This document shows positions 1 through 9,988 of a DNA stretch of 64,000 nt, in pieces. Where the stretch lies: assembly GCA_003550325.1 (NCBI GenBank), contig QKWP01000673.1:180358-244357 (forward strand), written 5' to 3'. The notes below the pieces were generated by a model that was not told the DNA's origin, did no database searches, and saw only the letters and a program-made list of their open reading frames with translations. Numbering within the stretch: position 1 is the first letter of the stretch; the number at the start of each line of letters is the position of its first letter. Origin of the DNA: Gigaspora rosea. Taxonomy: Eukaryota; Glomeromycota; Glomeromycetes; Diversisporales; Gigasporaceae. The position numbers and the translations under genes were made by a program.

Positions 1-120
1 AAAAAAAAAAAGTTCAAAATCTTTTAAGCCCATTTAATCCACAAGCTACCAAGGATCATAAATATATATTCCACAAAATGTGCTAAAAAACTTAAAAAAA
101 AAAAAAAAACAGTTTTGACC

Positions 121-400
121 GATTTTTACACCTCTCTCCCTTTTATCCCTCTTTTCTTTTTACCCCTCTCTTCCTTTTACCCCTTTCTCCCTTTATCCAT
201 CTCTCTTTTTTATCCCTTTCTTTCTTTTACCCCTCTTACCCTTTTACCCCTCTTACCCTTTTACCCCTCTTACCCTTTTACCTCTCTCTTCTTTTTACTC
301 CTCTCTCCCTTTTACCTCTTTTTTTCTTTTACCCCTTTCTTCTTTTTATCCTTTTCTCCCTTTTATCTTTCTTTCTCTTTTCCCCTCTTTTCTTTTTACT
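121..400. repeat. CT-rich minisatellite
   Basis: Imperfect tandem repeat of a roughly 16-17 base pyrimidine unit of the form TTTTACCCCTCTCTCCC. The open frame across it encodes only F, Y, P, L and S and is a by-product of the repeat, not a gene. Confidence 0.8.
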
Positions 401-1130
401 TGCCGGGTTACTATTATAGCCAGATTTATTATTAGCACTTTTCTAATATAATATTTATAAAAATTATCCTATTAGCATTCTTTTAAATATACCTATTTTG
501 CCATTTAGCAGTTTTCAAATATAACTTTTTTCTCCAATACCTATTTTTCAAATATAACCTTTTTTAAAAAACGGGCCTTCATTAGCTATTTTTCAAATAT
601 GACCTCACATGGATTGTTCGGGGTCCTTACAGGCCTGTTTTAGATTTTGTACTATGTTGTTTGTATATTTGTTTTGCCCAATTCTAAATATAAAAATATT
701 GCTAATCTTATCCGAATTAGCAATTAATAATTTTAAACATAGATACATTTTGAAAAAATGCTCATACAAAAACTCATCGGTTCCAAAAAAAACAAGACCA
801 CCAAAGGAAAAGCTAGACAAGATTCAATCATGGAAATCATGGAACAAGAAACTGTGGAAGCTGCAGGTTCAACTATAAAAGCCACATGTTCAAGAGAACT
901 TGCGTAAACTTTCGAAGATTGTTAATTTAGAAAAATTATAGATAGCGACCCATTGCCATGGCAACCCTTATATGATTAGCCAATCACATTAAAGATTAAT
1001 AATTATATAAATAAAATTTTATTTATTTATTTGTTTTTTTTTTATTTTAATACTATATTTATTTTTTAGAACTGTCGTTGCTTAGAAAAGCTTTGATTTC
1101 ATATAAAAGTATTTTTATTTTTATTTTTTA
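401..1130. other. AT-rich stretch without a supported gene
   Basis: Short open frames on both strands at about 605-880 overlap each other and lack motif or splice support. The run 430-600 holds loosely repeated phrases of the kind TTTCAAATATAAC. I see no gene here. Confidence 0.5.
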
Positions 1131-1293
1131 TTACAGTACTAACGTTCTTACGTTCTTTTCTTTAGAACAGATATAGTACAAATAAAACGTGCTAGAACGA
1201 TTATAGCATGATAGATAGTTTTTTTTATTAATTTATTGCATTACTAATGTTTTTATGTTCTTTTTTCTAGAACAGACGTAGTATGGTCGCAGT

Positions 1294-2798
1294 CAGTAAA
1301 ATCTGATTCCAAAAGTATATGAATCTTGTGCACATTGTACACATAATTTATGTGAACAATTTTAAAAACTTGTGCACTATATAGCTTTGTTATCATTAAA
1401 TTTATATAGATAAATCTGAATATGCATAGAATTAATTATGTGCACAGTGAGAACTCTTCCCATCGATCACTTGTACAAAATTCTGAACAAAAGAAAAACA
1501 AAAAATTTTTTTTAGTAAAAGACAAAGCAGCTATTAATACTAGTTTTTATAAAGGTCAACCTGCTTTTCCCAGTCTGGAGACTCCTTTATATATTCGGCA
1601 TGCAGGCCAGAAGCGTCAGTTGTGCAAGATAATTGGCAGTAGATGCCCTTGGTACAAGAAATTCTGGTGGAAGTTCTCTTTCGTCGACGAAGGTACTATA
1701 GTCTGGCTAGGTGGTGAACTAAAAAAAAAATGAGGTTTTTAACACACTCTTTAAGGTTTTTGGTTACAAGAACATATCCGACCATACACCCACTATCATA
1801 TTCTCGCTTGAAGTTTTTTTTTGAAATTTTGAACGAAAAGTGGGAAACTCGGCATACCCCTTCCAAAAGATCGGCACTGTTGTTCCTATCCTAATCGGGA
1901 AGAAGACATGCAGGTGGATAAACAGGAATGGTTGCGTAATGAGATGTGGCGCACAGAAGTAGGCAAATCTGTGAAAAATAAATTCCAGAATGTTCCATTA
2001 CCTTCCTTTTTATATATAATACTCTAGTGAGGCGTTTCCTTGTGTAGTATTATATAATTTTTATCACTAGAATATTCTTGAATATTTCTCTGTTTTTTTT
2101 TTTCCTTTCTTTTTTTTTATTTTCTGTTTTCTTCGAGAATATGTATGTCAGGCCATATTTTTTTTTATGCTTTTTTCATCTTGTCCTCTTTTTTTATTTT
2201 GGTTATTCGCTTAGGTTGTGTAGTATTTTCTCCTTTTATTCTCTTCTTTTCTTTTCGTTCCCATTTATACCCTTTCTTTCAATTTGTTTTTTCTTTTTTT
2301 CTTTAGTTGTATAATGCAGATATTAGTTAGAAAACTATTCTGCCAGGATCTAGGTGGAAGAAGTTTATAAGGAAAAAGATGGTCATGACGAGCCGTAGAA
2401 CTCAGCTAATGATCTAGCGATAGAGGAGTTTGAAAAAATCCCGGCAATAGTGAAACTAATTCTACTCTGGCAGGTCACGGACAGGTGCTTCTAAGTAACC
2501 GGACGAGCTGTTTTTTAGATGTAAGGCTAGAAGAAGCCGGAGGGTAGTAATAGCATTTAATAATGTAACTAACCTACTATTATGAATAAAAAATAGCATG
2601 ATCACCAGGCTAATTTTAAAAAAAAAATTATGTGCACAGTGTGCTCTATGTGCACATTTTCTAATTTTACTAATAATTTTAGTGCACTATTTAGCCCAAA
2701 AGTATGTAAATTCTGTGCATATTTCTAGCCAAAAATATGTGAAACTTTTTAAAAACATGTGCACATAAGCACATTGTGCGCATAGATTTTATATACTG
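1294..2798. mobile_element. Non-autonomous hAT-like MITE (313 bp without its insert)
   Basis: Begins CAGTAAAATCTG and ends with the inverted CAGTATATAAAATC. It is flanked by GTCGCAGT and GTCACTGT (6 of 8 identical), an 8-bp target duplication cut into a satellite monomer. Other monomers, such as the one near 3130, show the uninterrupted GCACAGTCACAGTAGATT phrase. Inner ends carry repeated GTGCACATT or TGTGCAC words on both sides. The retroposon at 1450-2625 is nested in it. Ends are inferred by eye. Confidence 0.65.
1450..2625 (+). mobile_element. Retroposon family R1, copy a (poly(A), 16-bp target duplication)
   Basis: Flanked by a perfect 16-bp duplication AATTATGTGCACAGTG at 1434-1449 and 2626-2641. 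It ends in an A run preceded by GATCACCAGGCTAA and an AATAAA at about 2585. The 5' start (ACTCTTCCCATCGATCAC) matches the 5' start of the copy at 12783, so the 5' end is fixed rather than randomly truncated. An open frame at 1422-1733 shares the words FYKGQ, TPLYI and FWWKF with copy b, suggesting a decayed coding part. There is no reverse transcriptase, so it was presumably mobilised in trans by a LINE. Two copies in this window reach the same 3' sequence (GTCCAGACTAA plus poly(A)). Confidence 0.75.
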
Positions 2799-3905
2799 GT
2801 CACTGTAGATTTTTTTATATATATATATAAGTAGGTTATTATAGTACTAACGTTCTTACGTTCTTTTCTTTAGAACAGATGTAGCACAGTAGTTAGCTAG
2901 AACACTGCTAAAACGGACAATAGTAATTTTTTTTATATAATTGGTTAATTCAGTACTAACATTATTATGTTCTTTTCTTTAGAACGAATGTAGTATGATT
3001 GAAACGTGCTAAACGAACGTAGTACAATAAATAGTTTTTTTATTAATTTATTGTATTACTAATGCTTTTACATTATTTTCTTTAGAACGGACATAGCATA
3101 GTAGTTGGCTAGAATAGATGTAGCACAGTCACAGTAGATTTTTTTTATATAAGTAGTTTATTACAGTACTAACGTTTTTACGTTCTTTTCTTTAAAACAG
3201 ACATAGCACGGTAGTTAGCTAGAACACTGCTAGAAGGACAACAGTATTTTTTTTTTTATAATTGGTTAATACAGTACTAACATTATTACGCTCTTTTCTT
3301 TAAAACGAATGTAGTATGATTAGGAATGTGCTAAACAGATATAGCACAGTAGATAGTTTTCTTTTTTTTTTAAATTAGTGTGTTATAGTACTAATGTTCT
3401 TACATTCTTTTCTTTAGAATGAACGTAGTATGATTGGACGGAACGTAGCTAGAACGGACGGACATAGCATGGGCACAGTAAATTTTTTTTTATATATACA
3501 GTACTATCCTTCTTATGTTCTTTCCTTTATAACAAACGTAGTATGAATAGACGAATAAAACGTGCGTGCTAGAATGAATATAGCATAGTAGATAGTTTTT
3601 TTTTTATATTACAGTACTAATGTTCTTATGTTCTTTTCTTTAGAATGAACATAGTACAAATAGAACATGCCAGAATAAACATAGCACAGTAGATAGTTTT
3701 TTTTTATATAATTAGTACTAATGTTCTTCGTTCTTTTCTTTAGAACGAACGTAGTATAATTGAAACAGATCGTAGCTAGAATGGGCATAGCACAAAAGTT
3801 AGTATATGATAGTTTTTTTTTATATACAGTACTAAAATTTTGTCTTTTTTTTAGAACAAACATAGTATGATTGTTTAGTTAGTATAGGGCTTAGCAGTAG
3901 CATAA

Positions 3906-4430
3906 TAGTTAGTAGTAGTTAGTTAGTAGCACAATAGTAGAAATCAGGTTTTTTATATTTTTTTAATTTTTTGTATTTTTTTATTAAGTTTTTGTATTTT
4001 TTTTTATTTTTTTTTGTTTTTTTTTAAGTAAAAACATATGGACTCACGTGATCAATTTTGATTGGTCAATCACAGGTCGCCATAAAATAATGCTCGTTAA
4101 CTTAATTTAAATTATATTTTTTAATTATTTTTTTATTTTTTAAATATTTTTATTGATTATAATTTAATTTTAAATAAAGTGTCAGAAACATCGATCTCTA
4201 AACTTTTAGAAAATTAGGGTAACTTCTTCACCTAATGAAGCAACTTACTTCGAAAGTTGATTAGCTTTAAAGACTAGATGAAAAAACTTGAAGACAATTT
4301 GGTTAAAAACTTTAACACAACGAATAAAAAAGCTTTCCAAAAAGTAATTTTTTTAATTTTTTTAATATTTATTTAATTTTTTATATTTTATTTTAATTTT
4401 TTATATTTTATTCTAATAATTTTTTTATAA
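3906..4430. other. AT-rich DNA, no gene seen
   Basis: T-rich runs (3950-4030), a CACGTGATCAATTTTGATTGG phrase near 4036, then AT-rich DNA. From about 4200 short coding-like stretches begin; see the decayed gene at 4200-5496. Confidence 0.4.
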
Positions 4431-4433
4431 TTA

Positions 4434-4585
4434 GGGCAGTGTCATTAATCACCTGATTATTTTTTATCAGAGGCCTACCCCCTCCCTCTTTCTTAATATA
4501 TAAATAGTCAGGTTCTTATATATAATTTCAACTTTTTTTACCCCCCTCCCCCCCTAAAAAATCACCTGATTTTTGTTACTCCCCT
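4434..4585. mobile_element. Small MITE with TA target site
   Basis: Inverted ends GGGCAGTGTCATTAATCACC and, reversed, AGGGGAGTAACAAAAATCA share the AATCACCTGATT or AATCAGGTGATT core. Both ends abut TA. The middle holds C-runs. It resembles the 39497-39656 element in size and end sequence (GGATAGTGACA and GGGTAGTAACA). It sits inside an intron-like stretch of the decayed gene. Confidence 0.55.
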
Positions 4586-5300
4586 TAGCAAAGTGTCAAA
4601 GGAATCGCCAATAAGTTGTTAGACAACTCAATCTGTCAAATCGATGCAGAATTTAAGAGAAAAATGAAGAACTATTTTAGGGTCCACAATTGTGAATTTA
4701 TACAAAGATTGTTAGTAAAAGATTGAAAAACCTATAATGCAAAGAAACTTTATGAACCTGTAAAAATTTATTTAATTTTTTTTAAAATATTTGAATTTAT
4801 TTGAAATATTTAAACATTTTTCAAATAAATTCGAAAAATGTTTAAATATTTTCGAATAAATTAGAAAAATGTTTGCAATTTTCGCATATATTTGAAAATA
4901 TTAAATATGTTATTATTTTCTAATTTTAAAAAATTTTTAGCTTTTGGAAAAAGTTAGGTTGTTGAGAAGCACTTTAACCACTAAAATTAAAGATTTTATG
5001 TTTTCTATTTTTGGTAATCTTTTAGATCCTATTAACAGCAAGGCGAAACCTGAAAAAGTTTTGAATTAAAAAAGATCGAAAAGACAAAGAATTGTTTTAA
5101 ACTTCTTTTTGCAAAAGTTGCGAATAGTTCTGATAAAAATGATACTTATGTTGTTCGAATTTTAAATAGGATTTGGCCCTCTGGAGAAACAACTGACCAG
5201 AAGACAGTATACGCAATGGCGATATGCCAATCTATTCGTAGCCCAAAATATGAAAAGTTAATGATTTCTGAAAATATCATTAAAGAAGATCTTATAAAAA

Positions 5301-5303
5301 ATC

Positions 5304-5349
<46 letters not shown>
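5301..5349. repeat. ATT microsatellite
   Basis: About sixteen tandem ATT or TTA triplets with one G interruption, at the end of the best open piece of the decayed gene. Confidence 0.9.
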
Positions 5350-5755
5350 TACTAAAAATTTGTTCAATTTTTCAAAATAAAGCGAATATTAGAACGATGT
5401 GAATCTTTTTCAATGCTAATTTCAGAGGAAATAGAAGAAAGCAATGAACAAGAAGAATTAGAAAAATTTAAAGAAGAATTACAAGAATTCAAATGAGTAT
5501 ATTTATACAAGATTATATAGAAATATTATCACATTTTTTTATAATTATTTTAAATATTTAAAAAATTTATAGAATATGTTTAATTATCTCAAACGACCTT
5601 CACAATCCTCTGAAAAAGTAAATTTATATTTTAAAATACAAAAATTTTTTTAAATTTTTAAATTGAATTTTTATTTGAAAAAATATTTTTTAGACAAGAA
5701 AAAGGCTAAGTAAGGCGAGTATATTTAAAATTTCTTAAAAATTTATGATTTTTTG

Positions 5756-8395
5756 AGGACTCCGGACATCTCTGATATATGTTATATTTTTTTTTAGCAA
5801 GGTCCAAATTTAAATTTTAGCAATTGAAATTAATTTTAAAAAGGGTCATAATTGAATATTTTGGCGAATTTCTAAGATTTTACACATGTTATATTTTATT
5901 TTTAGCAATTTACCCACATTTTGCAAGAATTATTATAACAAGTTAAGTCGTGCTATGATGATCGATCCAGATATAACAAGTTATTAATACGGAGCAAATT
6001 ATAATCAATTATAATTGAAAATAAGTAAAAGTGTTGTAGCATGTAATCAGGCTTTAGTATCAATAGCAACTTGCATATGTATTACGATCATTGATTGTGA
6101 TTGTATGTCAATAAACAAATAAGTATGTAATGCAATTGCACGGGATTATCATTAAGCAAATTAGTTAGTAATTCATAATAATTGTAGTAATTATTATGTA
6201 GTTAATATCTTTTCTGAAATTTTCAAGAAATATAAAATTAATATACTGCATAATGTATTTTAATATGCTAAATAAGTTTTTTAGAGCACAAAGTTAGAAT
6301 CAATTTGTAAAATTTTGAAATCATAATATTTTTAAAAATTTTTTTATTTGAATTCTATAGATTTGTAAAATTAAAATAAAAAATTTTTCATCAAATTTGG
6401 TTAAGAACTCATAGAGATATTGGGGTGAAGTAAATAGAAATGGGTCAAATTTATTAGATAAATTTGTCCCATTTCTATTGATGTCCCCCATATCTTTGAT
6501 GAAAGTTCTTGTAAACAATTTCAATGCAGTTTCTTTGTATATGTTTTTTTGCTTTTTTAAAATAACCCACTGTTCGGTGATGATTTACAAAAAATTTTAC
6601 TATGCTAACTAAAAAAAATTTATAATAAGACTTGTAGCACATAACATTGATTAATAGAAGCTCAAATTTCATGAAAAAATATTAAAAACTCATGAAGATA
6701 TTAACATTTTGTAAATTTGGACGCATATATTTTTGCAAGTTTTTTCCTAAACTTCAAATGCTTCCAGAAGCACTTTCTCAAAATAAAACCTCTAAAACTT
6801 GACTTAGTAAGTTGATAGAATAGGTATTTCGAGAGTCTCAATTAAAATTTCATCAAAAACAGATTAATATTGACGAAGTTATGATAATTTTTCAATTTGC
6901 TTCCAGATTCGGGATTTTCTAAAATTTTCAATTTTGATGAAAACAGAAAAATCACCATTACAGGCTAGATTTTTACAAGTTCAAATGAAACAAATTACTG
7001 CATACTAATATAATTAATAGAGAATAGGCTACAACTTTGCTTTCTAAAATTTCAAGTTATTTGGTTAAATATTTATTCTATAATAGCTTTTTTTCATTTG
7101 GCGCAGCTTTTTTATAATATACTTTATGGAAATAAAAGAATCTTTCATCAAAGATATCTCTACAAGTTCTTGACCAAATTTGATGAAAATTTTTTTATTT
7201 GAATTTCCATAGAATTCAAATTAAAAAATTTTCATCAAATTTGATCAAGTGATTGCAAAGATATCTTTGACCAAAGTTTTAAAGAATTTCAAAATGCGTA
7301 TCACATGATAGATACATTTAAATTTGTTGATAAAACTTTGATCAAGGATATCTCTGCAACCACCTGATCAAATTTGATAAAAATTTTTTGCTTATTCTAC
7401 GTATCCATAGAATTCAAATAAAAAAATTTTCATCAAATTTGATCAGGTGGTTGCAGAGATATCTTTGATCAAAGTTTTAGAGAATTTCAAAACGTATATC
7501 ACATGACAGATACGTTTAAATTTTTGACAAAACTTTGATCAAGGATATCTCTGCAACCACCTGATCAAATTTGATGAAAATTTTTTTATTTGAATTCTAT
7601 GGATCCATACAATTCAAATAAAAAAATTTTCATCAAATTTGATCAGGTGGTTGCAGAGATATCTTTGATCAAAGTTTTAGAGAATTTCAAAACGTATATC
7701 ACATGACAGATACGTTTAAATTTTTGACAAAACTTTGATCAAGGATATCTCTGCAACCACTTGATCAAATTTGATGAAATTTTTTTTATTTGAATTGTAT
7801 GGATCCGTAGAATAAGTAAAAAAAATTTCATCTATTTGATCAGGTGGTTGCAGAGATATTCTTGATCAAAGTTTTGTCAACAAATTTAAACGTATCTGTC
7901 ATGTGATATGTGTTTTGAAATTCTCTAAAACTTTAATCAAAGATATCTCTGCAACCACCTGATCAAATTTGATGAAAATTTTTTTATTTGAATTGTATGG
8001 ATCCATAGATTCAAATAAAAAAATTTTTATCGAATTTGATTAGGTGGTTGCTAAGATACTTTCACTCAAAGTTTTAGAAAACTTTGGCGCAGCTTGTTTT
8101 TGATAGAAGTTTTGGTTTTTTCTAAAACTTAAGCGAAGGTATCTTAGCAACCACCTGATCAAATTCGATGAAAATTTTTTTATTTGAATTCTATGGATCC
8201 ATAAAATTCAAATAAAAAAATTTGCTTTATATTTTTTTACCTGGTACTAGATGTTATAATTAAGTTTTTAGCAAATTACTATAAAATTTATATGTAATAA
8301 TCCAACTTTTAGCAAATTTACTTGATTTTAGGGGTAGCAAAAATGTCTAAATTCATGCAGATCAGTTATGACCTATGAGAGATGTCTGGGGTCCT
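5756..8395. mobile_element. Non-autonomous hAT element (2640 bp) carrying a tandem hairpin array
   Basis: Perfect 8-bp target duplication ATTTTTTG at 5748-5755 and 8396-8403. The ends are AGGACTCCGGACATCTCT on the left and, inverted, AGGACCCCAGACATCTCT on the right. Words like TTTTAGCAA recur just inside both ends. There is no transposase frame inside. The middle (about 7130-8235) is a tandem array of about 200-bp hairpins; a diverged single hairpin centres near 6455. It interrupts the decayed gene that starts near 4200. Confidence 0.8.
7130..8235. repeat. Tandem array of ~200-bp self-complementary units
   Basis: Each unit is a long imperfect palindrome. One arm reads GATATCTCTGCAACCACCTG then ATCAAATTTGATGAAAA, and the centre is GAATTCTATGGATCCATAG. 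The other arm is the reverse complement, ending GGTGGTTGCAGAGATATC. Units start near 7337, 7532 and 7731, a period of about 195-200 bp, and about six are recognisable. Adjacent units share the spacer TCACATGACAGATACG. Heavily diverged copies occur at 37370-37720 and 39120-39740. Confidence 0.85.
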
Positions 8396-8403
8396 ATTTT
8401 TTG

Positions 8404-9104
8404 CATTGTATTCAAATTTTAGAAATTTTCGAATATATTTAAAAAGATGGTAAAGAATCTACAACTTCAACAAAAATATAGAAATATTCGATAAAGAACA
8501 AGAAGAACCTGATTATGATACGTAAAACTTTTTTTTGGTTTGTTTTTTTTATATACAGATAATGCTACTTTTTTTTGTTTTTTTATTATTAATTTGCTTT
8601 ATATTTGTAATTTTTAAATTTTTTAAAAAAATAAAGTTATTAATAAATTATATATGCATTTATTATAATAAAATATGTAATATTGATTAAAAATATATAT
8701 TTAATTTAAAAATAAAATATATATAATAATAAATAAAAAAATATAAAATTTTATATTCAATTGCGAAAATTTTAAAAAAAATTTGAAATTTTGCAAAATA
8801 TTGCAAAATATTGCAGATTTAAATGATAATATGCGAAATATTACCTCCTGTGACCCCTGAAAGGATAATTAGGTAAAGGTTTACATTTTTTATTTGGTCT
8901 ATTTCACAATATTTCGCAATATATTTCGAAATATTTCAAAATTTATTTCGAAATATTTCGAAAGAAATGTATGCTGAAATCTTTCGAAAGATTGCGCATA
9001 TTTTGAAAAATTTCATGTCAATCGCAATTCTTTTGAAAGATTTCAGTATACAAGAGTACTGACATTTATTAGGTAATATTTTAGGGGTGGGGGTTTAAGA
9101 AAAA
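8404..9104. other. AT-rich region with TTTCGAAATATT palindromes, no gene
   Basis: 8404-8525 appears to be the continuation of the decayed gene after the hAT insertion. 8640-8880 is an inverted, diverged relative of about 48850-49150; both contain a word like GGAGGTAATATTTCGCA and AT-rich tracts. 8890-9000 is dense in ATTTCGAAATAT palindromes like those at 50600-50720. This is probably a fragment of the same element family as the one at 48675-50783. Confidence 0.5.
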
Positions 9105-9365
9105 ACTTACTTTAGGCCACGCACATAAATAAAATTGGTTCTCATAACCTGGCCGGTTGAATTTTTTTAAAAAAGTCAAATGTTATTTTATATAGCTTTT
9201 AATATTACTATATATATTTTTATATAAAGAGTTAAGTATTTAAAAATTTTATATAATATTTTTTAGATTCTAACAATAACATCCGGGTGCCGGGTGCACT
9301 TGGTTGGGTCTTAAAATGTTACGAAAACCAATTAATTTTATTTGCATGGCCTTAGTTAAATTTGA
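9105..9365. mobile_element. Putative MITE (ends only approximate)
   Basis: Inverted ends: AGGCCACGCACATAAATAAA on the left and, reversed, AAGGCCATGCAAATAAAATT on the right, both followed by ATTGGTT. No clear target duplication was found, so the limits are approximate. Outside it, a TGACATTTATTA word at 9051 and its inverse at 12480 hint at an older element surrounding this one and the 9989-12352 element. Confidence 0.4.
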
Positions 9366-9988
9366 TTAGCTAAAATTCTATTTATAAATCTTACCTGAAG
9401 GTGGGGAGGTAAGTCTATCCCTTAGTTTGTACTACTTTGCTGGCATATTTGCCTGTAAAATTACTATAAATATACCTCTGATCTATTTTTTTAATCATTT
9501 AAAATATTTAAATAAAATTTGGTATAATAATATTTAATAACAAGAATTATATTTTTGAATTATTTAAATTTATATTATAAGACAAAAAGTTTATATTGCT
9601 TATAAGCTAAAAATAATAAATTTTAAAGAAATTTTTTAACTAAAAAAATATTTTACAATATCTTGGCGAATTCTTTAAATATTGGTTTTAAAAATATAGT
9701 TTCTAATGCAATATTGTAGTTTATATAAAGGATGACAACTTTCATTATTTGACTTTATATGATTTATTTGTAAAAATTAAAACTTGTATTAGAAGTGAAA
9801 ATTTTTTTTTATAGATGGGAACATATAAAATTTGAGAAAACCTAAAGAAAAAATTCTATAGTAAAACTTCCAAAACAAAAACTTTAAACTTTTATTACAC
9901 CAAAGTTTTTTAATAATTTTAAAAAAAATTTATAATAAAGTTGATAAAACAGAACTAATATTATAATTTTTATTTAGAAAGTATATAG

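Larger units (their letters stand above)
1133..3905. repeat. Tandem satellite array, about 12 monomers of 100-120 bp, interrupted
   Basis: A phrase close to AGTACTAACGTTCTTACG, followed by TTCTTTTCTTTAGAAC, recurs near 1136, 1241, 2842, 2957, 3050, 3163, 3271, 3388, 3501, 3610, 3713 and 3826. Each monomer continues with blocks like GTAGTATGATT, GTGCTAGAACG, ATAGCACAGTAGATAG and a T-rich run. The array is split between monomers 2 and 3 by the element at 1294-2798. Monomers have drifted by point changes, so homogenisation is not recent. Confidence 0.85.
4200..5496 (+). pseudogene. Decayed multi-exon protein gene, family not recognised
   Basis: Several plus-strand stretches read like exons separated by AT-rich intron-like DNA. 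The best is 5075-5330, which includes NCFKLLFAKVANSS and VVRILNRIWPSGETT followed by AICQSIRSPKYEK. A second, at 5383-5496, is acidic (ISEEIEESNEQEELEKF) and closes with a stop. Weaker pieces lie at 4600-4720 (INKLLDNSICQIDAEF) and 4940-5030. Frames change and stops intervene between pieces, so I read it as a decayed gene. A further exon-like piece, MFNYLKRPSQSSEK, lies at 5577-5618, just before the hAT insertion at 5756. An acidic piece, EQEEPDYDT, closes at about 8522, beyond it. Function unknown. Confidence 0.4.

Noticed and set aside
115-435. 106-codon plus-strand open frame rich in F, Y, P, L and S
   Set aside because: It is a direct translation of the CT-rich minisatellite; no other protein feature.
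609-878. Opposed open frames at 605-820 (-) and 609-878 (+)
   Set aside because: Neither shows domain words, codon bias or splice context, and they overlap each other on opposite strands.
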